From Janthinobacterium agaricidamnosum NBRC 102515 = DSM 9628 (GTDB lineage: Bacteria > Pseudomonadota > Gammaproteobacteria > Burkholderiales > Burkholderiaceae_D), in the NCBI RefSeq assembly GCF_000723165.1, contig NZ_HG322949.1:503513-567512 (forward strand): a stretch of DNA of 64,000 nucleotides, read 5' to 3'. Shown in pieces: positions 46,273 to 56,453 of this stretch. Below the pieces are notes generated by a model. The model made no database searches. It worked only from the letters and a program-made list of their open reading frames with translations, and was not told where the DNA came from. The stretch's first letter is position 1. Each line of letters begins with the position of its first letter. The translations under genes and the position numbers were made by a program.

Positions 46273-47937
46273 ATGCTCCGCACACTGTCCATCCGCGATT
46301 TTGTTATTGTCGATTCGATTGAACTGGAATTTTCCGCCGGCTTTAGCGTGCTGACGGGCGAGACCGGCGCCGGCAAGTCGATCCTGATCGATGCGCTGAC
46401 GCTGGCGCTGGGCGGGCGCGGCGACGCCAGCGTGGTGCGCGAAGGCGCGGCCCGGGCCGACATCACGGCCGACTTCGGCGTCAGCCCGGAAGCGCAAGCC
46501 TGGCTGGCGGCCCATGAATTCGCCAACGAGGAAGGCGGCGCGCTGCTGCGCCGCGTGATCGACAATGCGGGCCGCTCGAAGGCGTACATCAACGGCATCG
46601 CCGCCACCGCCGCGCAATTGCGCGAACTGGGCGACATGCTGGTCGATATCCACGGCCAGCACGCGCACCAGTCGCTGCTGAAGGCGGAGGCGCAGCGCGC
46701 CCTGCTGGACAACCAGGCCGGCAAGGACGGCACGGCGGCGACCGATGCGCGCAAGGTGGCGGCCTTGCATAAAAGCTGGCGCGCGCTGGTGCGCCAGCGC
46801 GAAGAATTCGAAACCAACGCCGCCAACGTGCTGTACGAGCGCGAACGGCTGGAATGGCAAGTGGGCGAGCTGGAAAAGCTGGCCGTCAAGCCGGGCGAAT
46901 GGAGCGACATCACCAACGAGCACAGCCGCTTGTCGCATGCGGCCAGCCTGCTCGAAGGCGCACAGGAAACGCTGTCGGTCATTTCCGAAGCGGAAGATCA
47001 TCCGATCTTGTCGCAACTGTCGCTGCTGAACCAGAAGCTGGGCAAGCTGGTGTCGGTCGACGCCGAGTTGCAGCCGATCGTCGACTTGATCGAATCGTCG
47101 CGCATCCAGTTGCAGGAATCGGTGTATGCGCTGAATAATTACCTGGACCGGGTCGAACTCGATCCGGACCGCTTGCGCCAGGTCGATGCGCGGATGGAGG
47201 CGCTGCACACGACGGCGCGCAAGTTCCGCGTGATGCCGGAAGAGTTGGCCGAAGAACATGCGAAGCTGTCGGAGAAGTTGCAGCAATTGGCCGACGCCAG
47301 CGATATCGAAGGCTTGCGCCGCCAGGAAGACAAGATCATGGCCGAGTACATGACGGCGGCTGGCCGCCTGTCGGTATTGCGCACGGCGGCGGCGCACATG
47401 CTCGGCGACGCGGTGACCCGCGCGATGCAGGATTTGAGCATGAGCGGCGGCTGTTTTGAAGTGGCGCTGAACCCGTGCGAACCGTCCGGCAGCGGGCTGG
47501 AGCAAGTCGAATTCCTGGTCGCCGGCCATGCCGGCACGGCCCCGCGGCCATTGGCCAAAGTGGCGTCCGGCGGCGAACTGGCGCGTATCGCGCTGGCCAT
47601 CTCGGTGATCACGTCGAATGCGACCACCACGCCGACGCTGATTTTCGATGAGGTCGACAGCGGCATCGGCGGCGGCGTCGCGGAAGTGGTCGGGCGCTTG
47701 CTGAAACGGCTGGGCCAGGGACGGCAAGTGCTGTGCGTGACGCACTTGCCGCAAGTGGCCAGCCAGGCCAACCAGCATTTCCAGGTTGCCAAGAGCACGC
47801 TGGACAATGGCAAGACCACGTCGCGCATCGATATGCTCGACAGCAAGTCGCGGGTCGAGGAAGTGGCGCGCATGCTGGGCGGGCTGGAAATTACCGCGAC
47901 CACGCGCAAGCACGCGCGCGAGTTGCTGGCGTCTTGA
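46273..47937 (+). CDS. recN: DNA repair protein RecN
   Basis: 554 residues, SMC-like: MLRTLSIRDFVIVDSIELEF, Walker A GETGAGKSILIDALTLALGG (residue ~29), DIHGQHAHQSLL, a central coiled coil (~160-370), the signature KVASGGELARIALAISV (~436) and Walker B LIFDEVDSGIGGGVAEVVG (~457). It organises broken DNA ends in double-strand break repair and is normally LexA-regulated. Confidence 0.97.
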   Translation: MLRTLSIRDFVIVDSIELEFSAGFSVLTGETGAGKSILIDALTLALGGRGDASVVREGAARADITADFGVSPEAQAWLAAHEFANEEGGALLRRVIDNAGRSKAYINGIAATAAQLRELGDMLVDIHGQHAHQSLLKAEAQRALLDNQAGKDGTAATDARKVAALHKSWRALVRQREEFETNAANVLYERERLEWQVGELEKLAVKPGEWSDITNEHSRLSHAASLLEGAQETLSVISEAEDHPILSQLSLLNQKLGKLVSVDAELQPIVDLIESSRIQLQESVYALNNYLDRVELDPDRLRQVDARMEALHTTARKFRVMPEELAEEHAKLSEKLQQLADASDIEGLRRQEDKIMAEYMTAAGRLSVLRTAAAHMLGDAVTRAMQDLSMSGGCFEVALNPCEPSGSGLEQVEFLVAGHAGTAPRPLAKVASGGELARIALAISVITSNATTTPTLIFDEVDSGIGGGVAEVVGRLLKRLGQGRQVLCVTHLPQVASQANQHFQVAKSTLDNGKTTSRIDMLDSKSRVEEVARMLGGLEITATTRKHARELLAS

Positions 47938-48027
47938 GCACCATGCCACCTTTGCTGCGGCCACTATATTGGTTCTGTTGATCCAATGTAACTATAATGC
48001 CCTCATCCAATACATCGAAGATCTTTC

Positions 48028-49137
48028 ATGTCCTTTCAAAAAGAACCTCCTTTTACCCACGGCAGCACCAGCCGCAGCGCGGTGGTGCTGGTCAACCTGG
48101 GCACGCCCGATGCGCCGACGACGTCCGCCGTGCGGCGTTATCTGAAGCAATTCCTGTCCGACCCGCGGGTGGTGGAAATCCCGCGCCTGGTGTGGTGGTT
48201 CATCCTGCACCTGATTATCTTGCCGTTCCGCTCCAGCCAGTCGGCCAAGAAATATGCATCGATCTGGACCCGTGAGGGTTCGCCGCTGAAAGTACATACG
48301 GAGAAGCAAACCCAATTGCTGCGCGGCGCGCTGGCCGAACGCGGCCATGACGGCTTGAACGTCGACATGGCGATGCGCTACGGATCGCCATCGTTGCCGG
48401 ACGTGCTGGACAAGCTGCAAGCCGACGGTTGCGAGCGCATCGTCATCTTGCCGGCTTATCCGCAATATTCGGGCACCACCACCGCGTCGATCTGCGATGC
48501 GGTGTTCAGCCATTTTTCCAAGGTGCGTAATATTCCGGAATTGCGTTTCGTAAAAAGTTACCATGACCACGACGCGTATATCGACGCCTTGCGCGACTCG
48601 GTATTGAATCACTGGGATGCGCATGGCCGGCCGGAAAAACTGGTCATCAGTTTCCATGGCGTGCCGAAACGCACTTTGTTGCTGGGCGATCCCTACCATT
48701 GCCAATGTCTCAAGACTGCGCGTTTGCTGGCGGAAAAATTGCGTCTGAGCAAAGATCAATACGTGGTGACCTTCCAGTCGCGTTTCGGCAAGGCCGAGTG
48801 GCTGCAGCCGTACACCGCGCCGACCTTGGTCGCGCTGGCGCGGCAGGGCGTGACGCGGGTCGATTTGCTGTGCCCCGGTTTTACCAGCGATTGCCTGGAA
48901 ACGCTGGAAGAAATCGCGATGGAAGCGAAGCACGACTTCGAGACCGCCGGCGGCAAGGTATTCAATTACATCCCCTGCCTGAATGAAGCGCCGGCCTGGA
49001 TCGCCGCTTTGGCAGAAATTGCCGAGCAGCACATGATCGGCTGGCCGACAATGAAAACGGCGGCCCAGCGTGAACTGGACAGCAGCCACGCGCTGCTCGG
49101 ACGCGAGGCGGCGCTGGCGCTGGGTGCCGAAAAATAG
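48028..49137 (+). CDS. hemH: ferrochelatase
   Basis: 369 residues. [20 protein letters not shown] at the start, [53 protein letters not shown] (iron-ligand His, residue ~212) and [19 protein letters not shown] with the conserved Glu. It inserts iron into protoporphyrin IX, the last step of heme synthesis. It is followed by a strong terminator. Confidence 0.97.
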   Translation: MSFQKEPPFTHGSTSRSAVVLVNLGTPDAPTTSAVRRYLKQFLSDPRVVEIPRLVWWFILHLIILPFRSSQSAKKYASIWTREGSPLKVHTEKQTQLLRGALAERGHDGLNVDMAMRYGSPSLPDVLDKLQADGCERIVILPAYPQYSGTTTASICDAVFSHFSKVRNIPELRFVKSYHDHDAYIDALRDSVLNHWDAHGRPEKLVISFHGVPKRTLLLGDPYHCQCLKTARLLAEKLRLSKDQYVVTFQSRFGKAEWLQPYTAPTLVALARQGVTRVDLLCPGFTSDCLETLEEIAMEAKHDFETAGGKVFNYIPCLNEAPAWIAALAEIAEQHMIGWPTMKTAAQRELDSSHALLGREAALALGAEK

Positions 49138-49163
49138 TCTGGAGTGACGTCAGAAAGTCAGTC

Positions 49164-49189
49164 AAAAAGCCGCGTCCATGCGGCTTTTT
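49164..49189. terminator. bidirectional rho-independent terminator after hemH
   Basis: AAAAAGCCGC-gtccat-GCGGCTTTTT: a 10-bp perfect stem with A-run and T-run on both sides. Confidence 0.9.
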
Positions 49190-49233
49190 ATTTGCCGCAA
49201 GCCGCGCCAGTGGCGGGATCTGCGGCGACACTG

Positions 49234-49356
49234 TTAAAATAGCGGGTTGAATAAAGCCGCTGAAGGCAGTCGCACTGTTGTTAGTACAGAACAAATCCAT
49301 GCCGTAATCAGCGCGGCATAGGCGGCAACGGCGGCGGCGATGATTGGCATTTTCAT
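49234..49356 (-). CDS. small hydrophobic membrane protein (40 residues)
   Basis: ATG at 49356 with a clear gGGAG site 6 bases upstream. The 40 codons encode MKMPIIAAAVAAYAALITAW plus ICSVLTTVRLPSAALFNPLF, a single hydrophobic helix with one Cys. It lies between hemH and grpE on the opposite strand, with its own probable terminator (49164). Short length leaves doubt. Confidence 0.45.
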   Translation of the reverse strand: MKMPIIAAAVAAYAALITAWICSVLTTVRLPSAALFNPLF

Positions 49357-49497
49357 AAGAAACTCCGCAGTTTGTCTACATGTCTTGTCTCTCCATATTA
49401 GACCTTCCGCCACCAAAGAGAATCTACAAAGATGCTAAGTTTTGTAACGGCTGTTACATGGCGCCGCGCCCGTCTGGAAAAGCAGATGACGATACCT

Positions 49498-49523
49498 CTT
49501 GAAACAGTAGGATATAGCCCCAT
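49498..49523 (+). promoter_or_regulatory. sigma32 heat-shock promoter of grpE
   Basis: CTTGAA at 49498 and CCCCAT at 49518 with a 14-base spacer match the RpoH consensus closely. A dyad TGTAAC-GGCT-GTTACA lies just upstream at 49443-49458. Confidence 0.85.
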
Positions 49524-49591
49524 CTGGCAGCAGTGTTGTAAAGAAGTGAAGCCTAACTAATATTAAGTCATTGATTGTAGGAGCTTTTTAG

Positions 49592-50128
49592 ATGCAAGAT
49601 CAGGAAAACCAAGCTGTACCAAACGAGCAGGCGGACGCAGCAACGGCCGCTCCATCGACTCCCTCCGAGCCGACGCTGGAAGAGCAGCTGGCAAGTACCG
49701 AAGCGCGTCTTGCTGAAATGCACGATGCATTCATGCGCGCCAAGGCCGATGGCGAAAACATCCGCCGCCGTGCCCAGGAAGATGTTGCCAAGGCACATAA
49801 ATTTGCCGTGGAAAGTTTTGCCGAAGCCATGGTGCCAGTCAAAGACAGCCTGGAGATGGCCTTGAGCATCGAAACGCCGTCGATCGAATCGCTGAAAGAG
49901 GGGGTCGAAATGACTCTGAAACAGTTGAGCTCGGCTTTCGAGCGCAACCGTCTGGTTGAAATCCAGCCGGCGCAAGGCGAAAAACTGGATCCGATGAAAC
50001 ACCAGGCGGTGGCTGTGGTGCCGGCGGAACAGGAAGCCAATACAGTCGTGTCGGTGCTGCAAAAGGGTTATATGATTGCGGACCGTTTACTGCGTCCGGC
50101 GATTGTTACCGCAGCGCAAGCTAAGTAA
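49592..50128 (+). CDS. grpE: nucleotide exchange factor GrpE
   Basis: 178 residues. An acidic, low-complexity N-terminus (residues 1-35) leads into the coiled coil [20 protein letters not shown] (~50), then [19 protein letters not shown] and the C-terminal wing [40 protein letters not shown]. It drives ADP release from DnaK. First gene of the grpE-dnaK-dnaJ cluster, behind a sigma32 promoter. Confidence 0.97.
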   Translation: MQDQENQAVPNEQADAATAAPSTPSEPTLEEQLASTEARLAEMHDAFMRAKADGENIRRRAQEDVAKAHKFAVESFAEAMVPVKDSLEMALSIETPSIESLKEGVEMTLKQLSSAFERNRLVEIQPAQGEKLDPMKHQAVAVVPAEQEANTVVSVLQKGYMIADRLLRPAIVTAAQAK

Positions 50129-50164
50129 TCGCAAAATAAATCAGCAGTGCGGTATCAGCAAGCA

Positions 50165-50192
50165 CTTGAAAGCACGTCGTTTTTCCACATAT
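50165..50192 (+). promoter_or_regulatory. second sigma32-like promoter, before dnaK
   Basis: CTTGAA at 50165, a 14-base spacer and CCACAT at 50185 (consensus CCCCAT, one mismatch). It sits in the 104-base grpE-dnaK gap and would allow separate heat induction of dnaK. Confidence 0.55.
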
Positions 50193-50232
50193 AAGAACCA
50201 TCTGAACTTTAGCGAATTAAGGAAGAAAAATC

Positions 50233-52173
50233 ATGGGTAGAATTATCGGTATCGATCTGGGAACCACAAATTCCTGCGTTTCCATCATGGAAAATGGTCA
50301 GCCAAAGGTAATCGAAAACGCCGAAGGCGCACGTACGACGCCGTCGATCATCGCTTATCAAGAAGATGGTGAAATCCTGGTCGGCGCGCCGGCCAAACGC
50401 CAGGCAGTGACCAATCCGCAGAACACGCTGTTCGCCGTCAAACGTTTGATCGGCCGCAAGTTCGACGAAAAAGAAGTACAAAAAGACATCGCCCTGATGC
50501 CTTACAAAATCATGAAAGCCGACAACGGCGATGCATGGATCGGCGTGCGCGACAAAAAACTGGCGCCACCGCAGATCTCCGCCGAAGTCCTGCGCAAAAT
50601 GAAAAAAACCGCTGAAGACTATCTCGGCGAAGAAGTCACCGAAGCCGTCATCACGGTACCGGCTTACTTCAACGACTCGCAGCGCCAGGCGACCAAGGAT
50701 GCCGGCCGTATCGCCGGTCTGGACGTCAAGCGCATCATCAACGAACCAACCGCTGCCGCGCTGGCATTCGGCCTGGACAAGACCGAAAAAGGCGACCGCA
50801 AAATCGCCGTGTACGACTTGGGCGGCGGTACCTTCGACGTCTCGATCATCGAAATTGCCGATGTTGATGGCGAAAAACAATTTGAAGTGCTGTCGACCAA
50901 CGGCGACACCTTCCTGGGCGGCGAAGACTTCGACCAGCGCGTGATCGACTACATCATCGAAGAATTCAAGAAAATCAACGGCCTGGACCTGAAAAAAGAT
51001 CCGATCGCACTGCAACGCATCAAGGCTTCGGCCGAGCGCGCGAAGATCGAACTGTCGTCGTCGCAACAAACTGAAATCAACGAGCCGTACATCGCGATGG
51101 CCAATGGCGCACCGGTCCACTTGAACCTGAAGATGACCCGCGCCAAGCTGGAGTCGCTGGTGGAAGAACTGATCGTCGCGACGATGGAACCATGCCGCAC
51201 CGCCATCAAGGATGCGGGCGTCAAAGTGTCCGACATCGACGACATCATCCTGGTCGGCGGTATGACCCGTATGCCGAAGGTGCAGGAAAAAGTGAAGGAA
51301 TTCTTCGGCAAGGATCCACGCAAGGACGTGAATCCGGACGAAGCGGTGGCGGTTGGCGCGGCGATTCAAGGTTCGGTACTGTCGGGCGAACGCAAAGACT
51401 TGCTGTTGCTGGACGTAACGCCATTGTCCCTGGGTATCGAAACCCTGGGCGGCGTGATGACCAAGATGATCCACAAAAACACCACGATTCCAACCAAGTT
51501 CAGCCAGGTGTTCTCGACCGCCGACGACAACCAGCCTGCGGTGACCATCAAGGTTTACCAGGGCGAGCGTGAAATCGCCGCCGGCAATAAAGGCCTGGGC
51601 GAATTCAATCTGGAAGGTATCCCGCCAGCATCGCGCGGCACGCCGCAGATCGAAGTGACTTTCGACATCGATGCCAACGGCATCTTGCACGTCGGCGCGA
51701 AAGACAAAGCCACCGGCAAGGAAAACAAGATCACCATCAAGGCCAACTCCGGTTTGACCGAAGATGAAATCCAGAAGATGGTGAAAGACGCCGAGTTGAA
51801 TGCCGAAGAAGACAAGAAGGTCAAGGAATTGGCCGAGTCGCGCAACCAGGCCGATGCCTTGGTGCATTCGACCCGCAAATCGCTGACCGAATACGGCGAC
51901 AAGCTGGAAGCCGGCGAAAAAACCGCGATCGAAGCGGCGATCAGCGACCTGGAAGCCAGCATCAAAGCCGGCGACAAGGCCGAAATCGACGCCAAGGTTG
52001 CCGCCTTGTCGACCGCTTCGCAAAAGCTGGGCGAAAAAATGTACGCCGACATGCAAGCGCAGCAAGCTGCGGGCGCTGAAGGCGGCGCACAGCAAGCCGC
52101 TGGTGCTGCCGATGCAGGCAAGCAAGACGATGTTGTCGACGCCGACTTCAAGGAAGTAAAGGACAGCAAGTAA
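50233..52173 (+). CDS. dnaK: molecular chaperone DnaK (Hsp70)
   Basis: 646 residues. [19 protein letters not shown] (phosphate 1), [39 protein letters not shown] and [20 protein letters not shown] form the ATPase domain; [18 protein letters not shown] opens the substrate-binding domain; the C-terminus is [18 protein letters not shown]-dependent folding with DnaJ and GrpE. Confidence 0.98.
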   Translation: MGRIIGIDLGTTNSCVSIMENGQPKVIENAEGARTTPSIIAYQEDGEILVGAPAKRQAVTNPQNTLFAVKRLIGRKFDEKEVQKDIALMPYKIMKADNGDAWIGVRDKKLAPPQISAEVLRKMKKTAEDYLGEEVTEAVITVPAYFNDSQRQATKDAGRIAGLDVKRIINEPTAAALAFGLDKTEKGDRKIAVYDLGGGTFDVSIIEIADVDGEKQFEVLSTNGDTFLGGEDFDQRVIDYIIEEFKKINGLDLKKDPIALQRIKASAERAKIELSSSQQTEINEPYIAMANGAPVHLNLKMTRAKLESLVEELIVATMEPCRTAIKDAGVKVSDIDDIILVGGMTRMPKVQEKVKEFFGKDPRKDVNPDEAVAVGAAIQGSVLSGERKDLLLLDVTPLSLGIETLGGVMTKMIHKNTTIPTKFSQVFSTADDNQPAVTIKVYQGEREIAAGNKGLGEFNLEGIPPASRGTPQIEVTFDIDANGILHVGAKDKATGKENKITIKANSGLTEDEIQKMVKDAELNAEEDKKVKELAESRNQADALVHSTRKSLTEYGDKLEAGEKTAIEAAISDLEASIKAGDKAEIDAKVAALSTASQKLGEKMYADMQAQQAAGAEGGAQQAAGAADAGKQDDVVDADFKEVKDSK

Positions 52174-52248
52174 TCTTCCCGGTATCCCTGTCACAGGGGG
52201 CCGCCGGGCAGCATGCTTGATCGCGGCGGCCAGCCGCGAAGACCGCCG

Positions 52249-52287
52249 AGCCGAGCGACCGTGTAACGGTACTCGACTCGGCTTTTT
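52249..52287 (+). terminator. hairpin terminator/attenuator between dnaK and dnaJ
   Basis: AGCCGAG...ACTCGGCT (52249 and about 52275) with an inner CCGT/ACGG pair and a following TTTTT. It may reduce read-through into dnaJ. Confidence 0.7.
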
Positions 52288-52369
52288 CGTGTAATTACTA
52301 AGTAATTCCCAAGAGATTCACGGTAATTGATTTGGGAGTTACGTAACAGTACTGCAAGGTGCCGACAAC

Positions 52370-53503
52370 ATGGCAAAGCGTGATTTTTACGAGACACTCG
52401 GTGTCTCAAAGGGTGCTTCGGAAGAAGAGATCAAAAAGTCTTACCGTAAACTGGCGATGAAATACCATCCGGACCGCAATCCGGACAGTAAAGAGTCGGA
52501 AGAAAAGTTTAAGGAAGTCAAAGAAGCCTACGAAATGCTGACCAATCCGGAAAAGCGCGAAGCGTACGACCGTTACGGTCACGCCGGCGTGGACCCGAAC
52601 ATGGGCGGCGGCGGAGGTTTCGGCGGTGGCGCGGGCGGTTTTGCCGACAGCTTCGGCGACATCTTTGGCGATATCTTTGGCGGTGGCGGTGGACGCAGCC
52701 GTAATTCCGGTCCGCAAGTCTATCGCGGCGCCGATTTGCGCTACAACCTCGAAATCACGCTGGAACAGGCGGCGCACGGCTTTAACACGACCATCCGCGT
52801 ACCAAGCTGGGACAAATGCGATACGTGTCACGGCAGCGGCGCCAAGCCAGGCACCTCGCCGACCACGTGCGGCACGTGCGGCGGCCACGGCCAGGTACGC
52901 ATGCAGCAAGGTTTTTTCAGCATCCAGCAAACCTGCCCGAAATGCCATGGCAGCGGCAAGGTCATCACCGACCCATGCACGCCGTGCGGCGGTGCGGGGC
53001 GCATCAAGCGCAACAAGACGCTGGAAGTACAAATTCCGGCAGGTATCGATACCGGCACGCGCATCCGCTCGTCCGGCGATGGCGAACCCGGCACCAATGG
53101 CGGCCCGGCCGGCGACCTGTATGTGGAAATCCACATCAAGCCGCATGCCGTGTTCCAGCGCGAAGGCGACGACCTGCATTGCGAAATGCCGATCTCGTTC
53201 ACCAAGGCAGCGTTGGGCGGCGACATCGAAGTGCCGACCTTGAATGGTAAAGTATCGTTTGCGATTCCTGAAGGTACCCAGTCGGGCAAGACTTTCCGCC
53301 TCAAGGGCAAGGGCATCAAGGGCGTACGTTCCGGCTACATGGGCGACCTGTTCTGCCACGTTGCCATCGAGACCCCGGTCAAGCTGACGGAAAAGCAAAA
53401 AGAATTGCTGCGCGACTTTGAAAAATCGACGGCCGAAGGCGGCGCCAAGCATAGTCCGCAAAGCAAGACCTGGAAAGACAAGGTCAAGGATTTTTTTGAG
53501 TGA
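52370..53503 (+). CDS. dnaJ: molecular chaperone DnaJ (Hsp40)
   Basis: 377 residues. J-domain [20 protein letters not shown] with KYHPDRN (HPD), a Gly/Phe-rich linker (~75-110), the four zinc repeats [32 protein letters not shown] (~145-210), and the C-terminal substrate domain. Co-chaperone of DnaK. Confidence 0.98.
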   Translation: MAKRDFYETLGVSKGASEEEIKKSYRKLAMKYHPDRNPDSKESEEKFKEVKEAYEMLTNPEKREAYDRYGHAGVDPNMGGGGGFGGGAGGFADSFGDIFGDIFGGGGGRSRNSGPQVYRGADLRYNLEITLEQAAHGFNTTIRVPSWDKCDTCHGSGAKPGTSPTTCGTCGGHGQVRMQQGFFSIQQTCPKCHGSGKVITDPCTPCGGAGRIKRNKTLEVQIPAGIDTGTRIRSSGDGEPGTNGGPAGDLYVEIHIKPHAVFQREGDDLHCEMPISFTKAALGGDIEVPTLNGKVSFAIPEGTQSGKTFRLKGKGIKGVRSGYMGDLFCHVAIETPVKLTEKQKELLRDFEKSTAEGGAKHSPQSKTWKDKVKDFFE

Positions 53504-53613
53504 TGCAGGGCCATCTTGCATCGACACTGATGAAGGGCGTATAAGCGTCCTTCTCGAACCGGCCGCTGACATGCCACCAGGTATCTCGGCGGTCTTGTTA
53601 TAAGGATGACACA

Positions 53614-54282
53614 ATGACCGAACCCCAAACTTCGCCGGCCTTGTCGGACTTGTTGCAGCGTAACCGCCGTTGGGCCGCTTCCATGGTGGAAAAGGATCCC
53701 GAGTATTTCAAGACGCTGGAAGCCCAGTCTCCTGAATATCTGTGGATAGGCTGTTCCGACAGCCGCGTGCCCGCCAATGAATTACTGGGCATGGCTCCTG
53801 GCAATGTGTTTGTGCACCGTAATATCGCCAACGTAGTGGTGCATACTGATTTGAATTGCCTGTCCGTGCTGCAATTCGCCGTCGAGGTGCTGAAAGTCAA
53901 ACATGTCATCATCGTCGGCCATTATGGCTGCAAAGGCGTGCATGCGGCCATGACCGGCACCCGGGTCGGCCTGGTCGACAACTGGCTGCGCCACGTCCAG
54001 GACGTGCACCAGAAACATGAACGCTACCTGGGCGACGTGCTGTCGGCGCACCAGCGCCAGGACCGGCTATGCGAGTTGAACGTCACCGAACAAGTCTCCA
54101 ACGTCTGCCAAACCACCATCGTGCAAGACGCGTGGGAACGCGGCCAGGAGTTGCATGTGCATGGCTGGGTGTATGGCTTGAAGGATGGCTTGCTGAACAA
54201 CCTCGACATGACCGTCAGCGGCCCCGATGAATTGGCGTCGCGGGTGGCGAACCGTTTGACGCATTACGCGGACAATGCGTGA
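53614..54282 (+). CDS. can: beta-class carbonic anhydrase
   Basis: 222 residues. Zinc ligands: WIGCSDSRVPANEL (Cys and the Asp/Arg dyad, residue ~49), VIIVGHYGCKGVHAAM (His and Cys, ~107). LLNRYARRL-type features and a C-terminal region of standard length are present. Interconverts CO2 and bicarbonate. It follows dnaJ at 110 bases, with a terminator downstream. Confidence 0.96.
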   Translation: MTEPQTSPALSDLLQRNRRWAASMVEKDPEYFKTLEAQSPEYLWIGCSDSRVPANELLGMAPGNVFVHRNIANVVVHTDLNCLSVLQFAVEVLKVKHVIIVGHYGCKGVHAAMTGTRVGLVDNWLRHVQDVHQKHERYLGDVLSAHQRQDRLCELNVTEQVSNVCQTTIVQDAWERGQELHVHGWVYGLKDGLLNNLDMTVSGPDELASRVANRLTHYADNA

Positions 54283-54319
54283 TGGGTTGTCTGAATTAGT
54301 CGTATAAGATGTGTGGTTG

Positions 54320-54355
54320 AATGGCCGGTACCGTATGACGGGACCGGCCATTTTG
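54320..54355 (+). terminator. hairpin terminator after can
   Basis: AATGGCCGGT and ACCGGCCATT form a strong stem followed by TTTT. Confidence 0.7.
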
Positions 54356-54484
54356 CTGTTTACTGAGACTATTTTAGTGCATTTAGGCATTGAGCCATCA
54401 TAGATGGATTGATCGTAGTAATATGAACTATCATCGTTCTCGAACCTCGGTACGTGACCAGCAAACGTCAGGAGAAAGTGAAAT

Positions 54485-54640
54485 TCACATCTTGATTGGC
54501 ACGAGCAGACGCTTGTCTTCTTTAGCGCGGCGGCTTTCAGGGTTCAGGCGCCAGGCATAGAAGCCGCTGGGATGCACTTCGAGCATCTTGCACAGCCGGC
54601 GCACCGGGAATTGGCCCTGTAACTCAACAATTAAGGTGTA
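54485..54640 (-). pseudogene. IS3 orfB, N-terminal fragment
   Basis: The visible translation QFPVRRLCKMLEVHPSGFYA and WRLNPESRRAKEDKRLLVPI is the beginning of an IS3 OrfB; it then ends in K-M-stop. The catalytic DDE core is absent. Confidence 0.82.
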
Positions 54641-54642
54641 CC

Positions 54643-54921
54643 TTACCCGGACGTCTTGGCAAAGTACACCGCGGCCTTTTTCAAGATGTCACGCTCCTCC
54701 GTGACGCGCTTGAGTTCAGCCTTCAAGCGCCGCATCTCGTCAGACTGGGCATCGACAGCCTTGCGCTCTTCCTCTGGGACGCCATAGCGTTTCACCCAGG
54801 CGTACAGGCTATGGATGCTCACGCCAAGCCGCTCTGCGACTTCACTAACCGGGTGCCCGCGCTGCGCCACTTGCTTGACCGCAGCAATCTTGAATTCCTC
54901 TGTGTACCGCTTTCCGCTCAT
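54643..54921 (-). CDS. IS3-family transposase OrfA
   Basis: 92 residues: MSGKRYTEEFKIAAVKQVAQ with the HTH VSEVAERLGVSIHSLYAWVK and a leucine-zipper-like tail RRLKAELKRVTEERDILKKA. RBS aaggag before the ATG at 54921. Because orfB is truncated, no functional OrfAB can be made by frameshifting. Confidence 0.92.
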   Translation of the reverse strand: MSGKRYTEEFKIAAVKQVAQRGHPVSEVAERLGVSIHSLYAWVKRYGVPEEERKAVDAQSDEMRRLKAELKRVTEERDILKKAAVYFAKTSG

Positions 54922-55386
54922 ACTTTCTCCTTGTGCCCGTAATTATGGCTCAGGAGTGTCTACAATTGTTGTGGCGATTCAACCACGACTCTTGAAATGT
55001 GACACATTGCCGCTGGACCGCGTGTCCAGTTTGCCGTGGTTTAGGTGTCCAGTTTGGCTGAATTACGCACCCTACCGGCGCAGGTCAGCTATCCCCCCTG
55101 AGTTGCCCTGCCATACCACTGCACAAAGGCATTAAATTGGTATGGTCTGCCCAAGCGGATCTCTATGGGGCCACCCGCCCCGGAAATGTGCTTGAAGAGG
55201 CTACTGGTATGCTCAGCTCAACGACTTTATGAAACCACTTGACCGGCCATTTTTAGAATTGCATTCTTGCAACGGCCTCATTTGTTTTTGGAGCCCGCGC
55301 GATATCGCGGTGAGCGCCACACGTGGAGCACCGGTACCTGGATTGATCTGCCGTCCGCTCGCCTTTGATATACCAACACCTAGAAT

Positions 55387-56373
55387 ATGGAGTCAGCTTT
55401 GAACCGAACTCTAATGAACAGTCTTATCGCTGGACTGATGGGGGGCTCGCTCCTCGGCTGCGGCGGTGGCGACACCTCCTCGCCAGCGAGCACAACTTCA
55501 TTGCTCGCTACTACAGCGGTATGTTATGCCGCCTGGTCGCCTACCACCGTCTACAATGGCGGCGCGACAGTGAGCTACAACGGCGTTAATTACAGGGCCG
55601 CGTATTGGACGCAAGGCACCAATCCATCGACGAATAATGGTCCTGCTGGCAGTGGCCAGCCGTGGATCAGCGATTCTGTTTGCGGTGGCGACACTACGCC
55701 GACGCCTACTCCCGACCCGGGAGGTAGTTTTTCCGGCCTGTCAAAAGCTCAGTTCGAAGCATGGTTCCCGAGCCGCAGTTCGTTCTACCAATACGCCGAC
55801 TTCGTCGCTGCAGCAGCTTACTATCCAAGCTTTGCCAAGTCGGGCAACGCTACCGTGGACAAGCAGGAAGTGGCCGCCTTCTTCGCCAACCTGCAGCACG
55901 AGTCGGACAACTTAAAGGCAGTCAGGGAATACAACACCGCCAACTGGCCCTTGTACTGCGATGTGAACTGGGTACGAGTCCCCTGCAAGAGCAATAACGT
56001 GGTCGACCAGTATTTCGGTCGTGGCCCGATCCAAATCAGCTGGACCTCAAACTACCGCAGTCTGGGCAACGCCATGGGCCTGGGCGAGCAACTGGTGAAC
56101 AATCCGGAATTGTTGGCCACCAACGCCACCATCGCGTGGAGAAGTGCGATCTGGTACTGGATGACCCAGCCTGGCCGCGCCGGGAGGTCGGCGCATGATT
56201 CGATGGTCGGCGGATACGGTTTCGGCCAGACCATCAATGCCATTAACGGCAATCTCGAATGCGTAGGCGGCACTGCGTATCAGGGGCCGGCCCAGATGCA
56301 GACCCGAGTGAATTATTACACGACCTTCACCCAGAACTTGGCGGTACCCACCGGTCCTAATCTGACTTGCTGA
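55387..56373 (+). CDS. GH19 chitinase lipoprotein with chitin-binding domain
   Basis: 328 residues. A lipobox LLGC lies at about residue 25 (SLLGCGGGD). Residues ~45-95 form a ChtBD3/CBM5-12-type domain (AWSPTTVYNGGATVSYNGVN, YRAAYWTQGTNP). The GH19 domain shows FFANLQHESDNLKAVREYN (catalytic Glu), YFGRGPIQISWTSNYRSLG and GFGQTINAINGNLEC. It hydrolyses chitin, probably anchored in the outer membrane. The start is uncertain (55387 or 55414). The gene lies among IS debris, and repeated gtgtccagttt sequences flank it (55022, 55040, 56459). Confidence 0.88.
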   Translation: MESALNRTLMNSLIAGLMGGSLLGCGGGDTSSPASTTSLLATTAVCYAAWSPTTVYNGGATVSYNGVNYRAAYWTQGTNPSTNNGPAGSGQPWISDSVCGGDTTPTPTPDPGGSFSGLSKAQFEAWFPSRSSFYQYADFVAAAAYYPSFAKSGNATVDKQEVAAFFANLQHESDNLKAVREYNTANWPLYCDVNWVRVPCKSNNVVDQYFGRGPIQISWTSNYRSLGNAMGLGEQLVNNPELLATNATIAWRSAIWYWMTQPGRAGRSAHDSMVGGYGFGQTINAINGNLECVGGTAYQGPAQMQTRVNYYTTFTQNLAVPTGPNLTC

Positions 56374-56406
56374 TAGGCACGGACTGAAGCTCAGGCCTGA
56401 AAAGTA

Positions 56407-56441
56407 AAAGGCGGCATCGATATCCTGATGCCGCCTTTTTT
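56407..56441 (+). terminator. terminator after the chitinase gene
   Basis: AAAAGGCGGCATC...GATGCCGCCTTTTT: a near-perfect stem with a T-run. Confidence 0.9.
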
Positions 56442-56453
56442 CATATCGCGGAA

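Larger units (their letters stand above)
54485..54964 (-). mobile_element. truncated IS3-family insertion sequence
   Basis: It comprises an intact orfA (54643-54921), the first part of orfB (54485-54640) and a left terminus TGTAGACACTCCTGAGCC read on the minus strand, ending at 54964. The right half with most of orfB is missing, so the copy cannot transpose by itself. Confidence 0.85.

Noticed and set aside
45352..47964. 870-codon minus-strand open frame opposite nadK and recN
   Set aside because: It is antisense to two clear genes, rich in Arg/Gln/His as typical of shadow frames, and has no start signals.
50209..52194. 661-codon minus-strand open frame opposite dnaK
   Set aside because: Antisense frames of dnaK are long by codon bias; no independent evidence of coding.
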